A stretch of DNA of 64,000 nucleotides from CAYMZZ01 sp046297935 (GCA_046297935.1 JBKBHA010000016.1:1-64000), one strand, 5' to 3'. Shown: positions 25,939-34,906, counted from the stretch's first letter. Program-made: numbers and translations. The notes: generated from the sequence alone by a model not told the origin.

Positions 25939-27066
25939 TTATCCGACTGATTCGCTCTTCAACGCCTGTTCGCGAAATACGTTCTTGGTAGACGATTCCT
26001 CGAAGGGGTTTTCAATGGGCTGCTGATTTTCCGGACGCAGACTGCGTACTGTTTTACCAGCCTGCCACATTTCACTTTCACGCAGCTCTTTTAATTCTGC
26101 TTCCAGCTTTTCGCGATAGTCGGGTTGTGAGTTGCTATCGATTGAGCGTTGCGATTCCTTACCAGCAGCTACGCTTTCGTACAATTCTTTAAATACCGGA
26201 GCGGTAGCATCACGGAATTTTTTCCACCAGTCCAGCGCACCGCGCTGAGCGGTAGTTGAACAGTTGGCATACATCCAGTCCATTCCATTCTCTGCTACAA
26301 GTGGCATCAACGACTGTGTCAATTCTTCCACTGTTTCATTAAATGCCTCACTGGGAGTATGTCCCTTATCACGCAATACCTGGTATTGAGCGGCAAAAAT
26401 TCCCTGGATCGCTCCCATCAGTGTGCCACGCTCGCCGGTAAGATCAGAGAATACTTCTTTCTTGAAGTCGGTTTCAAACAGATAACCGCTACCTACGGCA
26501 ATACCGAGGGCTACCACGCGCTCCTGAGCACGACCAGTTGCATCCTGATAAATAGCGAAGGAGCTATTCAAACCGCGACCCTGCAAAAACATGCGACGCA
26601 GCGAAGTACCGCTGCCTTTCGGGGCAACCAGAAACACATCCACATCTTTCGGAGGTACAATACCAGTCTGCTCATTGAAGGTGATGCCGAATCCATGAGA
26701 GAAGTACAGTGCCTTGCCTGGAGTGAGGTGCTTTTTAACGGTAGGCCACAGTTCGATCTGGGCCGCATCACTCAGCAGGTAGCAGATGATAGTACCGCGC
26801 TGCAATGCTTCTTCAATTTCAAAAAGCGTCTCACCAGGTACAAAGCCGTCACGTACGGCCTTATCCCATGTTTTAGAGTTTTTACGCTGGCCAACGATCA
26901 CGTTGATGCCATTGTCTTTCTGGTTCAATGCCTGACCGGGACCCTGTACTCCATAACCGATCACTGCCACTGTTTCATTTGCCAGAACCTGCTGAGCTTT
27001 GCTCAACGGAAATTCCTCACGCGTGACGACGTTTTCTACTACACCGCCGAAATTTAGTTTTGCCAT
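25939..27066 (-). CDS. ilvC: Ketol-acid reductoisomerase
   Basis: A 375-residue enzyme that isomerises and reduces acetolactate or acetohydroxybutyrate with NADPH. VAVIGYGVQGPGQALNQKDNG is the dinucleotide-binding loop, VGQRKNSKTWDKA the cofactor-selectivity region, and DLTGERGTLMGAIQGIFAAQY plus the AENGMDWMYANCSTTAQRGALDWW block supply the Mg-binding acidic residues. Length is closer to the short class I enzymes than to the E. coli 491-residue class II form. It lies between ilvN and ilvA. Confidence 0.94.
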   Translation of the reverse strand: MAKLNFGGVVENVVTREEFPLSKAQQVLANETVAVIGYGVQGPGQALNQKDNGINVIVGQRKNSKTWDKAVRDGFVPGETLFEIEEALQRGTIICYLLSDAAQIELWPTVKKHLTPGKALYFSHGFGITFNEQTGIVPPKDVDVFLVAPKGSGTSLRRMFLQGRGLNSSFAIYQDATGRAQERVVALGIAVGSGYLFETDFKKEVFSDLTGERGTLMGAIQGIFAAQYQVLRDKGHTPSEAFNETVEELTQSLMPLVAENGMDWMYANCSTTAQRGALDWWKKFRDATAPVFKELYESVAAGKESQRSIDSNSQPDYREKLEAELKELRESEMWQAGKTVRSLRPENQQPIENPFEESSTKNVFREQALKSESVG

Positions 27067-27092
27067 CTTTATTTATTTTGGTAAAAATTTAA

Positions 27093-27182
27093 TGTTGGGG
27101 AGAGGAGAGTGGGGAGTGGGGAGTGGAAAGCTGTTTGCAAAATTTCCTCCGCCAGCTAACCGGTTCTCCACTTACCACTTCA
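27093..27182. repeat. AGTGGGGAGTGG word repeat between ilvN and ilvC
   Basis: Bases 27097-27130 are GGGGAGAGGAGAGTGG-like words and bases 27165-27182 the opposite-strand words CCACTTACCACTT. It is the same family as the spacer between rpsD and rpoA and lies inside the ilv operon, so it is part of the transcript. Confidence 0.75.
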
Positions 27183-27773
27183 CTACATTGTAAATACTTT
27201 TTCGTGTTGATTCAAAAATTCGTTTTCAATTGCTTCTTCACCTGGTTCGCGGTATTCGAATTCTTTTAATTTTTCGTGGAAGCCTTCGCTGGCTTTAATG
27301 ATCGCCACGCGGCCGCTTCGCACAAATTCGATCAGTCCGTAAGGCTCAAGTACCTGTATCAGCTTGTCCGTTTCTTCCCGATGCCCTGCCACTTCAAATA
27401 CCGTATAGTCGCGACGGATCACCACGGCTTTGGCTCCATGCTCACGCAAAAGGCGCTCTACTTTTACTTCAGCCGCAATTACCTCGGTGGGTACTTTATA
27501 AAGGGCCAGCTCCTGCCACACAATTTCATCCTGCGTGTTGTAATAGGCTTTCAACACTTCTACCTGCTTTTCAATTTGCCGACAGAGCTTACGAACCACT
27601 TCTTCGGTTTCGTTGATCACGATGGTGAAACGATGTACACTGTCTACCTCAGACGGAGAAGTATTCAAACTGTCGATATTGATCTTTCTCCGAGAGAAGA
27701 TAATCGCAATCCGGTTCAGCAAACCGATCTGATTTTCCGTATAGACCGTTATCGTAAATTCCTGTTTCGACAT
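27183..27773 (-). CDS. ilvN: Acetolactate synthase, small regulatory subunit
   Basis: A 196-residue regulatory partner of IlvB. The N-terminal ACT domain is clear (FTITVYTENQIGLLNRIAIIFSRRKINIDSLNTSPSE, about 3-40) and is where valine inhibition acts in the family; a second ACT-like domain covers about 75-160, with YTVFEVAGHREETDKLIQVLEPYG. The C-terminal 30 residues are charged. It lies directly after ilvB and before ilvC on the minus strand, with repeat-filled spacers on both sides. Confidence 0.93.
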   Translation of the reverse strand: MSKQEFTITVYTENQIGLLNRIAIIFSRRKINIDSLNTSPSEVDSVHRFTIVINETEEVVRKLCRQIEKQVEVLKAYYNTQDEIVWQELALYKVPTEVIAAEVKVERLLREHGAKAVVIRRDYTVFEVAGHREETDKLIQVLEPYGLIEFVRSGRVAIIKASEGFHEKLKEFEYREPGEEAIENEFLNQHEKVFTM

Positions 27774-27835
27774 AACATATAGTTAATAGCGTTATTTATA
27801 TAGATTTCCAACAGCACCCGAAATACCAGTCAAAA

Positions 27836-27928
27836 TCTTTAAATCCCTCAATCTCCAAAACTCCAAAACTCCAAATCTCTAAATCCCTAAATCCCCCAAT
27901 CCCCCAATCCTCCCATCCTAAAATCCTA
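27836..27928. repeat. CTCCAAATCTCTAAATCCC word repeat between ilvB and ilvN
   Basis: The spacer consists of the words AATCTCC, AAAACTCC, AAATCCC and CCCCCAATC in tandem. It is another member of the low-complexity intergenic class, here without an inverted partner. Confidence 0.75.
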
Positions 27929-27929
27929 G

Positions 27930-29678
27930 TCAGACTTCCTCACTCGACAACACAATCTCCGCAACACCTCTGCCCTGGGGCACCATGGGGAATACATTGT
28001 TCTCTTTTCCTACCATTACTTCCAGCAGGTAGCTTCCCTTTGTGTCGAGCATGGTTTTGAGTGCGTCGCCTAGCTGATTGCGTTCGCTGATGCTTTGTCC
28101 GGGAATTCCAAAGCCTTTCGCTACCTGTACAAAGTCGGGACTGGTGATATCAACAAACGAGTATCTTTTCTGGTGAAATAGTTGCTGCCACTGCCGCACC
28201 ATGCCCAGAAACTGATTATTCAGTATCAAAATTTTTACGGGAGCACCAAACTGCATGATGGTGCCCAGTTCCTGTAAGGTCATTTGAAAGCCTCCATCGC
28301 CAATGATGGCAACGGTGGTACGACTTGGATCGCCGTATGCCGCGCCAATGGCAGCAGGCAGGGCGTAGCCCATTGTACCAAGTCCGCCGCTGGTAATATT
28401 GCTACGGCTATTGTTCAATTTTGCGTACCGGCAGGCAACCATCTGGTGCTGTCCCACGTCGGTAACCACAATGGCATTGCCTTCAGTGAGTTCGTTGAGA
28501 TGACGGATCACTTCACCCATGGTCATAACGTCACCAGTTGGATTAAGTTCCTGCTTCACTACTTTTTCATCTTCTTTAGCCTGGCAATCCTTGAAGCGCT
28601 GTAGCCATTGCGGATGTACCCTTGTTTCAATCAGGTCGGTCAGCAGAGGCAGCGTTTCTTTACAATCGCCCCAAACCGGTACAGTTGCCTTTACATTCTT
28701 ATCTATCTCAGCGGGGTCGATGTCGAGATGAACAACCTGGGCCTGTTTGGCATATTTGTCGAGCCTTCCGGTAACCCGGTCGTCGAAGCGCATGCCGATG
28801 GCAATCAACACATCGCATTCATTGGTCAATACATTGGGGCCGTAGTTGCCATGCATGCCCAACATGCCAACGCCCAATGGGTGGTCTGTTGGTATGGCAC
28901 TCATACCCATGATGGTCCATGCGGCTGGTATGCCCGATTTTTCAAGAAACCGCAGAAATTCCTGTTCGGCATTACCCAGTATCACGCCCTGACCAAATAC
29001 CACAAAGGGGCGCTCGGCTTTGTTGATCAGATCGGCGGCCTGTTGAATATATTCCTTTCTTACAATCGGCTTCGGGCGGTAGCTGCGAATATGATTGCAA
29101 CGTTCGTATCCCGCGTAATCAAAAAGCTGAAGCTGTGCGTTTTTGGTAATGTCGATTACAACAGGTCCGGGGCGACCGCTGCGCGCGATATAAAATGCCT
29201 TTGCCAGTACAGCCGGAATTTCGTTGGCATCTGTTACCTGGTAATTCCATTTGGTTACTGGTGTAGTGATATTGATCACATCTGTTTCCTGGAACGCATC
29301 GGTACCAAGCAAATGAGCAAACACCTGGCCGGTAACGCACACAACCGGGGTGGAATCGATCATGGCATCGGCCAGACCGGTAACGAGGTTGGTAGCTCCG
29401 GGGCCACTGGTTGCAAATACCACACCCACGCGGCCGGAGCTGCGGGCGTATCCCTGCGCCGCATGAATAGCACCCTGCTCATGCCGAACCAGGATATGAC
29501 GTAGCTGATCGTTGTAGTCGAACAGCGCATCATAAATTGGCATAATGGCACCACCGGGATAGCCAAATATGGTATCTACTTTTTCAGCCAGCAATGCTTT
29601 CAATACAGCTTCGCTTCCCGAAATGGACGTGGTTGCGGGGGCTTTTGCCGGGGTTTGCTGTAATTCCAGAGTTTCCAT
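27930..29678 (-). CDS. ilvB: Acetolactate synthase, large catalytic subunit
   Basis: A 582-residue ThDP enzyme making acetolactate or acetohydroxybutyrate. GYPGGAIMPIYDAL and the catalytic Glu in VRHEQGAIHAAQGYAR open the PYR domain; the middle domain shows GMLGMHG and GMRFDDRVTG, the FAD-site segment of the family; the PP domain holds AIIGDGGFQMTLQELGTIMQF...KILILNNQFLGMVRQWQ (ThDP and Mg). Full length. It starts 18 bases after the ilvD stop, so the two are tightly coupled. Confidence 0.96.
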   Translation of the reverse strand: METLELQQTPAKAPATTSISGSEAVLKALLAEKVDTIFGYPGGAIMPIYDALFDYNDQLRHILVRHEQGAIHAAQGYARSSGRVGVVFATSGPGATNLVTGLADAMIDSTPVVCVTGQVFAHLLGTDAFQETDVINITTPVTKWNYQVTDANEIPAVLAKAFYIARSGRPGPVVIDITKNAQLQLFDYAGYERCNHIRSYRPKPIVRKEYIQQAADLINKAERPFVVFGQGVILGNAEQEFLRFLEKSGIPAAWTIMGMSAIPTDHPLGVGMLGMHGNYGPNVLTNECDVLIAIGMRFDDRVTGRLDKYAKQAQVVHLDIDPAEIDKNVKATVPVWGDCKETLPLLTDLIETRVHPQWLQRFKDCQAKEDEKVVKQELNPTGDVMTMGEVIRHLNELTEGNAIVVTDVGQHQMVACRYAKLNNSRSNITSGGLGTMGYALPAAIGAAYGDPSRTTVAIIGDGGFQMTLQELGTIMQFGAPVKILILNNQFLGMVRQWQQLFHQKRYSFVDITSPDFVQVAKGFGIPGQSISERNQLGDALKTMLDTKGSYLLEVMVGKENNVFPMVPQGRGVAEIVLSSEEV

Positions 29679-29696
29679 AATTGTTGTTTTTCAGGC

Positions 29697-31376
29697 TCAG
29701 GCTTCATCGGTTACACAACCCTGCGAAGCATCTTTAACCTGTTTAGCATATTTAAATAGGATTCCATTCTTTACTTTCAGTACCGGCTGCTGCCAGGCTG
29801 CCCTACGGGCGGCAATTTCGTTTTCCTCTACCTTCAGTTCCAGCTTGTTGTTTACAACATCTATCAGAATGGTGTCATTGTCGCGTACCAGCGCCAGCAG
29901 ACCACCTTCAAAGGCTTCGGGTGTGATATGGCCTACTACAAACCCATGGGTACCGCCGCTGAAGCGACCGTCGGTAATCAGGGCAACTGATTTACCCAGT
30001 CCCGCACCGATGATGGCAGAGGTTGGCTTCAACATTTCTGGCATGCCGGGTGCACCCTTTGGACCTACGTTGCGGATCACCACCACATCGCCGGGTTGGA
30101 TTTTGCCGGAGTTGATGCCATGTATCAGTTCAAACTCACCATCGAACACTCTGGCAGGACCTTCAAAACGCTCACCCTCTTTTCCGCTGATCTTGGCCAC
30201 ACTTCCTTTCTCTGCCAGGTTGCCGTAAAGTATTTGTAAATGGCCGGTGGCTTTTATCGGGTTCTCGGCAGGGCGAATGATATCCTGTTTGTCGAAGTCA
30301 AGATCAGGAGCCAGTTCCAGATTTTCGGCTACCGTTTTTCCTGTTACGGTCAGGCATTGTCCGTGCAGCCATCCCTTTTTGAGCATGTATTTCATTACTG
30401 CCGGCACACCGCCAAATTGATGCAGATCCTGCATCAGGTATTTACCCGATGGTTTGAAGTCGGCGAGCACAGGAATCCGATTGCCGATAGCCTGAAAATC
30501 ATCCTGTGTTAACGGAACACCCACGCTCCGCGCCATGGCAATCAGATGCAACACGGCATTAGTGCTGCCTCCCAGGACCATGATCACCGCAATAGCATTT
30601 TCAAATGCTTCACGGGTCATGATGTCGGTTGGTTTAATATCTTTTTCGAGCAGGATGCGGATGGCTTTGCCGGCATCTCTGCATTCTTTCTGTTTCGCTT
30701 CGCTCAGGGCCGGATTAGATGACGAATAGGGCAGGCTCATGCCAAGCGCTTCAATAGCGGAAGCCATCGTATTGGCCGTGTACATACCGCCACAGGCTCC
30801 GGCACCGGGGCAACTGTGCTTCACAATTGCCTTGAAATCGGCTTCATCCAATTGTCCGGCCAGCTTTTGACCCAAAGCCTCGAAAGCGCTCACAATATTC
30901 AGATCCTGACCGTTGTAATGCCCTGGCGCTATGGTACCACCATACAGCATAATGGCCGGTCGGTTTAGTCTTCCCATGGCGATCAATGATCCGGGCATGT
31001 TCTTGTCGCAACCAGGAATCGCAATCAGGCCATCGTAATACTGCGCTCCACACACGGCTTCGATGCTGTCGGCAATAACATCACGACTTACCAGCGAATA
31101 ACGCATGCCTTCCGTTCCGTTACTGATCCCATCGCTTACGCCGATGGTGTTGAAAATTAGGCCCACCAGATCCTGATCCCATACGGAACTCTTCACCACC
31201 CGCGCCAAATCGTTGAGATGCATATTGCAGGTATTGCCATCATAGCCCATGCTCACAATGCCAACCTGTGCCTTGTTCATGTCTTCGTCGGTAAGACCAA
31301 TGCCATATAGCATGGCCTGGGCTGCGGGTTGTGTAGGATCCTGAGTAATCGTCTTGCTGTATTTATTCAATTCCAT
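29697..31376 (-). CDS. ilvD: Dihydroxy-acid dehydratase
   Basis: A 559-residue iron-sulfur enzyme that dehydrates dihydroxy-acids in valine and isoleucine synthesis. Signatures: IAIPGCDKNMPGSLIAMGRLNRP (cluster Cys), KHSCPGAGACGGMYTANTMAS (second cluster Cys), and LITDGRFSGGTHGFVVGHITPEA, with the catalytic Ser. It is the first gene of ilvDBNCA and is preceded by a leader peptide and terminator that form an attenuator; the start codon lies 54 bases after the terminator stem. Confidence 0.96.
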   Translation of the reverse strand: MELNKYSKTITQDPTQPAAQAMLYGIGLTDEDMNKAQVGIVSMGYDGNTCNMHLNDLARVVKSSVWDQDLVGLIFNTIGVSDGISNGTEGMRYSLVSRDVIADSIEAVCGAQYYDGLIAIPGCDKNMPGSLIAMGRLNRPAIMLYGGTIAPGHYNGQDLNIVSAFEALGQKLAGQLDEADFKAIVKHSCPGAGACGGMYTANTMASAIEALGMSLPYSSSNPALSEAKQKECRDAGKAIRILLEKDIKPTDIMTREAFENAIAVIMVLGGSTNAVLHLIAMARSVGVPLTQDDFQAIGNRIPVLADFKPSGKYLMQDLHQFGGVPAVMKYMLKKGWLHGQCLTVTGKTVAENLELAPDLDFDKQDIIRPAENPIKATGHLQILYGNLAEKGSVAKISGKEGERFEGPARVFDGEFELIHGINSGKIQPGDVVVIRNVGPKGAPGMPEMLKPTSAIIGAGLGKSVALITDGRFSGGTHGFVVGHITPEAFEGGLLALVRDNDTILIDVVNNKLELKVEENEIAARRAAWQQPVLKVKNGILFKYAKQVKDASQGCVTDEA

Positions 31377-31433
31377 TTTATTCTTCGGGTCTGGTTAGTT
31401 CGGGTAGTTGAATAGGTCGGGGCACAAAACAAA

Positions 31434-31462
31434 AAAGCCCGCCTTTTTGGGAGGCGGGCTTT
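31434..31462 (-). terminator. Attenuator terminator in front of ilvD
   Basis: Read on the minus strand, AAAGCCCGCC pairs perfectly with GGCGGGCTTT (ten pairs, nine-base loop) and is followed by TTTTTTGTTTTG. It lies 18 bases after the leader-peptide stop and 54 bases before ilvD, which is where an attenuator is expected, not the end of leuB, whose stop is more than 220 bases away. Confidence 0.92.
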
Positions 31463-31501
31463 GCTATTTAAAATAATTTTTTACAAAACAATTCCACCTC
31501 C
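31450..31501 (-). promoter_or_regulatory. Antiterminator of the ilv attenuator
   Basis: GGAGGUGG, coding for the Gly-Gly-Gly of the leader peptide (31501 to 31494), can pair over eight bases, one of them G-U, with CCGCCUCC (31457 to 31450). That segment contains half of the terminator 5' arm and part of its loop, so this stem and the terminator compete. A ribosome waiting at the upstream Ile/Val codons would leave GGAGGUGG free; a ribosome at the stop codon would cover it. The base pairing is seen directly; the mechanism is inferred from classical attenuation. Confidence 0.65.
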
Positions 31502-31588
31502 ATGCAATGCAGGAATAATAATCACGACCACAATAATGAGTGAACTCAGTATCGGGAGATAATTGTTGTATGTGCTGCCTTGCTGCAT
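31481..31588 (-). CDS. Leader peptide of the ilv attenuator
   Basis: A 35-codon frame, MQQGSTYNNYLPILSS then LIIVVVIII then PALHGGGIVL and TAA. Sixteen of 35 residues are Leu, Ile or Val, including nine in a row at residues 17-25. It stands in the leader of ilvD, ends 18 bases before a strong terminator, and overlaps the antiterminator strand. A longer version starting at an in-frame ATG at 31612 would add eight residues (MYIYLYIL), also rich in Leu and Ile, but that ATG lies in an inverted repeat and perhaps in the promoter. Such peptides sense charged tRNA for the amino acids made by the operon. Confidence 0.8.
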   Translation of the reverse strand: MQQGSTYNNYLPILSSLIIVVVIIIPALHGGGIVL

Positions 31589-31590
31589 GA

Positions 31591-31614
31591 GGATGTATAA
31601 GTAAATATACATCC
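31591..31614. promoter_or_regulatory. Inverted repeat just before the ilv leader peptide
   Basis: GGATGTATA and TATACATCC are perfect nine-base arms around six bases, ending two bases before the leader ATG. On the minus strand it contains TATATTTA, a one-mismatch -7 box. It may be an operator over the ilv promoter, or a hairpin if the region is transcribed from leuB. No -33 box was recognised. Confidence 0.5.
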
Positions 31615-31683
31615 TTTATCTTAAAAGAACTTTGGCGGGTGGATTTTTTTTATTTCAATGCAAACAATCGTACGGAAACAACA

Positions 31684-32799
31684 TCAGATAATGGTCGACT
31701 TTCTGAGTTCAATGTTTTCCTGTTTTACCGAACCCGGAATCTTTCCACTCACATAATCGCTGATCAGTTCGCCGAGCGTATTGGTAAAATAAAAATTAAC
31801 GGGGTCTATATCTTTTGTTACAAATCCGTTTTGAAGTGTCCAGTTCACTGCTTCACGAACCAGCGTGGCTTCTTCATTCAAACCAAAATGATCGAGCATC
31901 ATGGCTGCGCTCAGAATAGAGCCCAGCGGGTTGGCAATATCCTTGCCCGCTGCCTGAGGGTAGGAGCCATGTATGGGTTCAAACAAAGCAGAGCCATTAC
32001 CGATACTGGCCGATGGTAATAATCCAAGTGAACCACTGATCACACTGGCTTCATCGCTGATGATATCGCCGAACATATTTTCGGTAAGCACTACATCAAA
32101 TTGTGCAGGGTTCAGGATTATCTGCATGGCCGCGTTATCAACAAAGAGGTAATCAACGGCAATATCTTCGTATTGAGTAGCCATATCTTTTACAACTTTT
32201 CTCCAAAGACGCGAGGTTTCCAGCACATTGGCCTTGTCTACCAATGTCAGTTTCTTGCGACGTTTTCTGGCAGCTTCGAAGGCAAGCTGTGCAATTCGTT
32301 CTATTTCGGAAATACTGTAGCTGCATTCGTCGATGGCCGATTGCCCATCAGCTGCCAGTTCTTTTTTACCAAAGTAAATGCCGCCAGTCAGTTCGCGGTA
32401 GATAACAAAGTCAACGCCCTCGAGGTTTTTGGCTTTGAGAGGACTCAGATGCTGTAGCGCAGGGTAGGTGGTAACTGGGCGGATATTGGCAAACAGTTGC
32501 AATGATTTGCGCAGCTTGAGCAGACCTTGCTCTGGACGTACTTTTGCGTTAGGATCATTGTCGTATTTCGGATGCCCGATAGCGCCGAACAGAATCGCAT
32601 CACTGTTCAAACAGATCTCGATTGTTTCATCGGGCAATGGGTTGCCTGTTTTATCAATGGCATCGGCACCCATCAAACAGTACTGATAAGTAAACTCGTG
32701 GTTGAAAGATTCAGCAATGGTGTTCAATACGCGGATCGACTGTCGGGTTACTTCCGGACCAATTCCATCGCCTTCAATAATTGCAATAGTTTTCTTCAT
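31684..32799 (-). CDS. leuB: 3-isopropylmalate dehydrogenase
   Basis: A 371-residue enzyme that oxidises and decarboxylates 3-isopropylmalate with NAD. IAIIEGDGIGPEVTRQ opens the fold; YFGKKEL, the KANVLETSRLWR block and the Mg/substrate segment LTENMFGDIISDEASVISGSLGLLPSAS are characteristic. PIHGSYPQAAGKDIANPLG is the NAD-binding loop. It starts 14 bases after leuD and is the last gene of leuACDB, followed by the ilv attenuator region. Confidence 0.95.
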   Translation of the reverse strand: MKKTIAIIEGDGIGPEVTRQSIRVLNTIAESFNHEFTYQYCLMGADAIDKTGNPLPDETIEICLNSDAILFGAIGHPKYDNDPNAKVRPEQGLLKLRKSLQLFANIRPVTTYPALQHLSPLKAKNLEGVDFVIYRELTGGIYFGKKELAADGQSAIDECSYSISEIERIAQLAFEAARKRRKKLTLVDKANVLETSRLWRKVVKDMATQYEDIAVDYLFVDNAAMQIILNPAQFDVVLTENMFGDIISDEASVISGSLGLLPSASIGNGSALFEPIHGSYPQAAGKDIANPLGSILSAAMMLDHFGLNEEATLVREAVNWTLQNGFVTKDIDPVNFYFTNTLGELISDYVSGKIPGSVKQENIELRKSTII

Positions 32800-32813
32800 A
32801 TATCATAGCCGGA

Positions 32814-33416
32814 TCAGGCCGGCTTACCTTGTTTTTCGAATTCTTCTATTTCCGTTTGCATGCTAAGCAGGTAATCTATATCGTCGTAGCCGTTCAGCAG
32901 GCAGGTTTTTTTATAGCTGTTTATATCAAACGACTCTCTCTTATTGCTGCCGGCAATGGCGATGTATTGTTCGGGCAGGTTCACTTCAATTTCGGTGTCG
33001 GGATTTTGATGGATAGCATCAAAAATTTGTGCCAGAAATTCGTCGGTAACCGTTACAGGCAACAGGAAATTGTTAAGTGCGTTGTTTTTGAAAATATCAG
33101 CAAAAAAGCTGCTCACTACTACATCAAATCCCGCATCTTTAATAGCCCAGGCGGCGTGTTCTCTGCTCGATCCGCAGCCAAAGTTTTTTGCAGCTACCAG
33201 AATTTTTCCATGGTATTGTGGCTGATTCAACACAAAATCAGGTTTGGGTTGATTTTCGTCGTCGTTGTTATAGCGCCAGTCGCGAAACAAATTTTTTCCA
33301 AAGCCCTCCCGGCTTGTCGCCTTCAGAAAGCGCGCAGGAATAATCTGATCCGTATCAACATTTTCAATGTTCACCGGAACCGCTGTGGAGAGAATGGTAT
33401 TGATGGATTTACCCAT
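32814..33416 (-). CDS. leuD: 3-isopropylmalate dehydratase, small subunit
   Basis: About 200 residues; swivelling domain of isopropylmalate isomerase. VDTDQIIPARFLKATSREGFG and NFGCGSSREHAAWAIKDAGFDVV are the defining motifs. The start at 33416 (MGKSINT) is chosen over 33422; the difference is two residues. It works with LeuC, encoded just upstream, to isomerise 2- to 3-isopropylmalate. Confidence 0.95.
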   Translation of the reverse strand: MGKSINTILSTAVPVNIENVDTDQIIPARFLKATSREGFGKNLFRDWRYNNDDENQPKPDFVLNQPQYHGKILVAAKNFGCGSSREHAAWAIKDAGFDVVVSSFFADIFKNNALNNFLLPVTVTDEFLAQIFDAIHQNPDTEIEVNLPEQYIAIAGSNKRESFDINSYKKTCLLNGYDDIDYLLSMQTEIEEFEKQGKPA

Positions 33417-33419
33417 GAT

Positions 33420-33495
33420 CAATTTGGTAATTTGTTAATTTGATAATTTCATTTGCACACCTGCTCATTTTCACACCTGCCTGCCGCAGGCAGGT
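33420..33495. repeat. Word repeats and GC palindrome between leuC and leuD
   Basis: AATTTGGTAATTTGTTAATTTG words (given here only in part) fill 33420-33445. Bases 33474-33494 hold a palindrome with arms ACCTGCCTGC and GCAGGCAGGT around one C. A shorter form of the same palindrome stands at about 47385-47404, after the DUF6702 gene. Confidence 0.75.
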
Positions 33496-34905
33496 TTACA
33501 CATTCGCATAGTACTCTCTCACATCCCCCACTTCGCCGGTGATTGCTGCCAGGGCTGCGGTTAGCGGACTGGCGAGAAAGGTGCGGGCATTGGGTCCCTG
33601 GCGTCCTTCAAAATTCCGGTTGGAGGTAGAGATGCAATATTTGCCTGCTGGTATTTTGTCTTCATTCATGCCGAGGCAGGCGGAGCAACCGGGCTGGCGA
33701 AGCTGAAAGCCGGCTTCTTCAAATATTCGATCAATTCCTTCTTCACGGGCCTGTTTTTCCACCTGCTTGCTGCCGGGAACAATCCATACTTCCACATCGG
33801 ATGCTTTCTGTTTGCCTTTTACAAAGCTGGCTACCATGCGCAGGTCTTCTATTCTTGAATTGGTACAGCTGCCAATGAATACATAATCCACTTTTTGGCC
33901 CTTGATAGGTGTACCGGCTTCCAGACCCATATAGCTGAGCGATTTCTGGAACGATGGTCGTTCCTTTTCGTCAATCTCATTGAGGGCAGGAATCTGATCG
34001 CCTACACTCATACCCATGCCGGGGTTGGTGCCATAGGTGATCATTGGATCGATATCAGCCGCCTGCAGGTGAATCTCTTTGTCGAAAACAGCATCGGCAT
34101 CACTGTACAGGGTTTTCCAGTATTTCAACTTTTCATTCCACTCTTCGCCTGCCGGAGCAAACTGCCGACCTTTCATATAGTCCAATGTTGTGGTATCGGG
34201 TGCAATCATGCCACAACGCGCCCCCATTTCAATGCTCATGTTGCAGATGGTCATCCGGGCTTCCATGCTCAGGGCACGAATGGCGCTGCCGGCGAATTCA
34301 ACTGCATACCCGGTGGCTCCGCTTGCAGTAATACGGGAAAGTATGTAAAGCACAATGTCTTTGCTGACAACCCCTGGGTTGAGCTCACCTTCAATATTAA
34401 TGCGCATCAGTTTGGGCTTACTCTGCATCAGGCACTGGGTTGCCAATACCATTTCCACTTCGCTGGTGCCAATGCCGAAAGCAATGCTGCCAAAGGCGCC
34501 GTGTGTGCTGGTATGACTGTCGCCACACACTATCGTCATACCCGGTTGGGTAATGCCCAGTTCAGGTCCAATTACATGTACAATACCCTGATAGGGGTGC
34601 CCTAATCCATATAGTTCAATGCCATGTTCGGCACAGTTTTTCTGCAAGGCTTCCACCTGTTTCCGCGATAGTTCTTCGCGAATGGGCAGGTGTTGGTTCA
34701 GTGTAGGTACATTATGGTCGGCTGTGGCAACAACCTGCTGTGGACGAAATACCCGGATGCCTCGTTTGTTCAAACCGTTGAAGGCCTGAGGACTGGTTAC
34801 TTCGTGTATGAAATGCCGGTCGATATAGAGCACAGAGGGACCGCCTTCGATGGTCTTAACAACATGCTTGTCCCAGATTTTTTCAAAAAGTGTCTTGCCA
34901 GCCAT
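33496..34905 (-). CDS. leuC: 3-isopropylmalate dehydratase, large subunit
   Basis: A 469-residue aconitase-type subunit. VCGDSHTSTHGAFGSIAFGIGTSEVE is the first signature, and the [4Fe-4S] Cys ligands are in FIGSCTNSRIEDLR and QPGCSACLGMNEDK; ISTSNRNFEGRQGP is the substrate loop. Full length. It lies between leuA and leuD on the minus strand. Confidence 0.96.
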   Translation of the reverse strand: MAGKTLFEKIWDKHVVKTIEGGPSVLYIDRHFIHEVTSPQAFNGLNKRGIRVFRPQQVVATADHNVPTLNQHLPIREELSRKQVEALQKNCAEHGIELYGLGHPYQGIVHVIGPELGITQPGMTIVCGDSHTSTHGAFGSIAFGIGTSEVEMVLATQCLMQSKPKLMRINIEGELNPGVVSKDIVLYILSRITASGATGYAVEFAGSAIRALSMEARMTICNMSIEMGARCGMIAPDTTTLDYMKGRQFAPAGEEWNEKLKYWKTLYSDADAVFDKEIHLQAADIDPMITYGTNPGMGMSVGDQIPALNEIDEKERPSFQKSLSYMGLEAGTPIKGQKVDYVFIGSCTNSRIEDLRMVASFVKGKQKASDVEVWIVPGSKQVEKQAREEGIDRIFEEAGFQLRQPGCSACLGMNEDKIPAGKYCISTSNRNFEGRQGPNARTFLASPLTAALAAITGEVGDVREYYANV

Positions 34906-34906
34906 T

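Noticed and set aside
31613..31640. A longer leader peptide starting at the upstream ATG (31612)
   Set aside because: Possible, but the ATG lies within an inverted repeat and a -7-like box; the shorter frame from 31588 contains all the features needed, so it was preferred.
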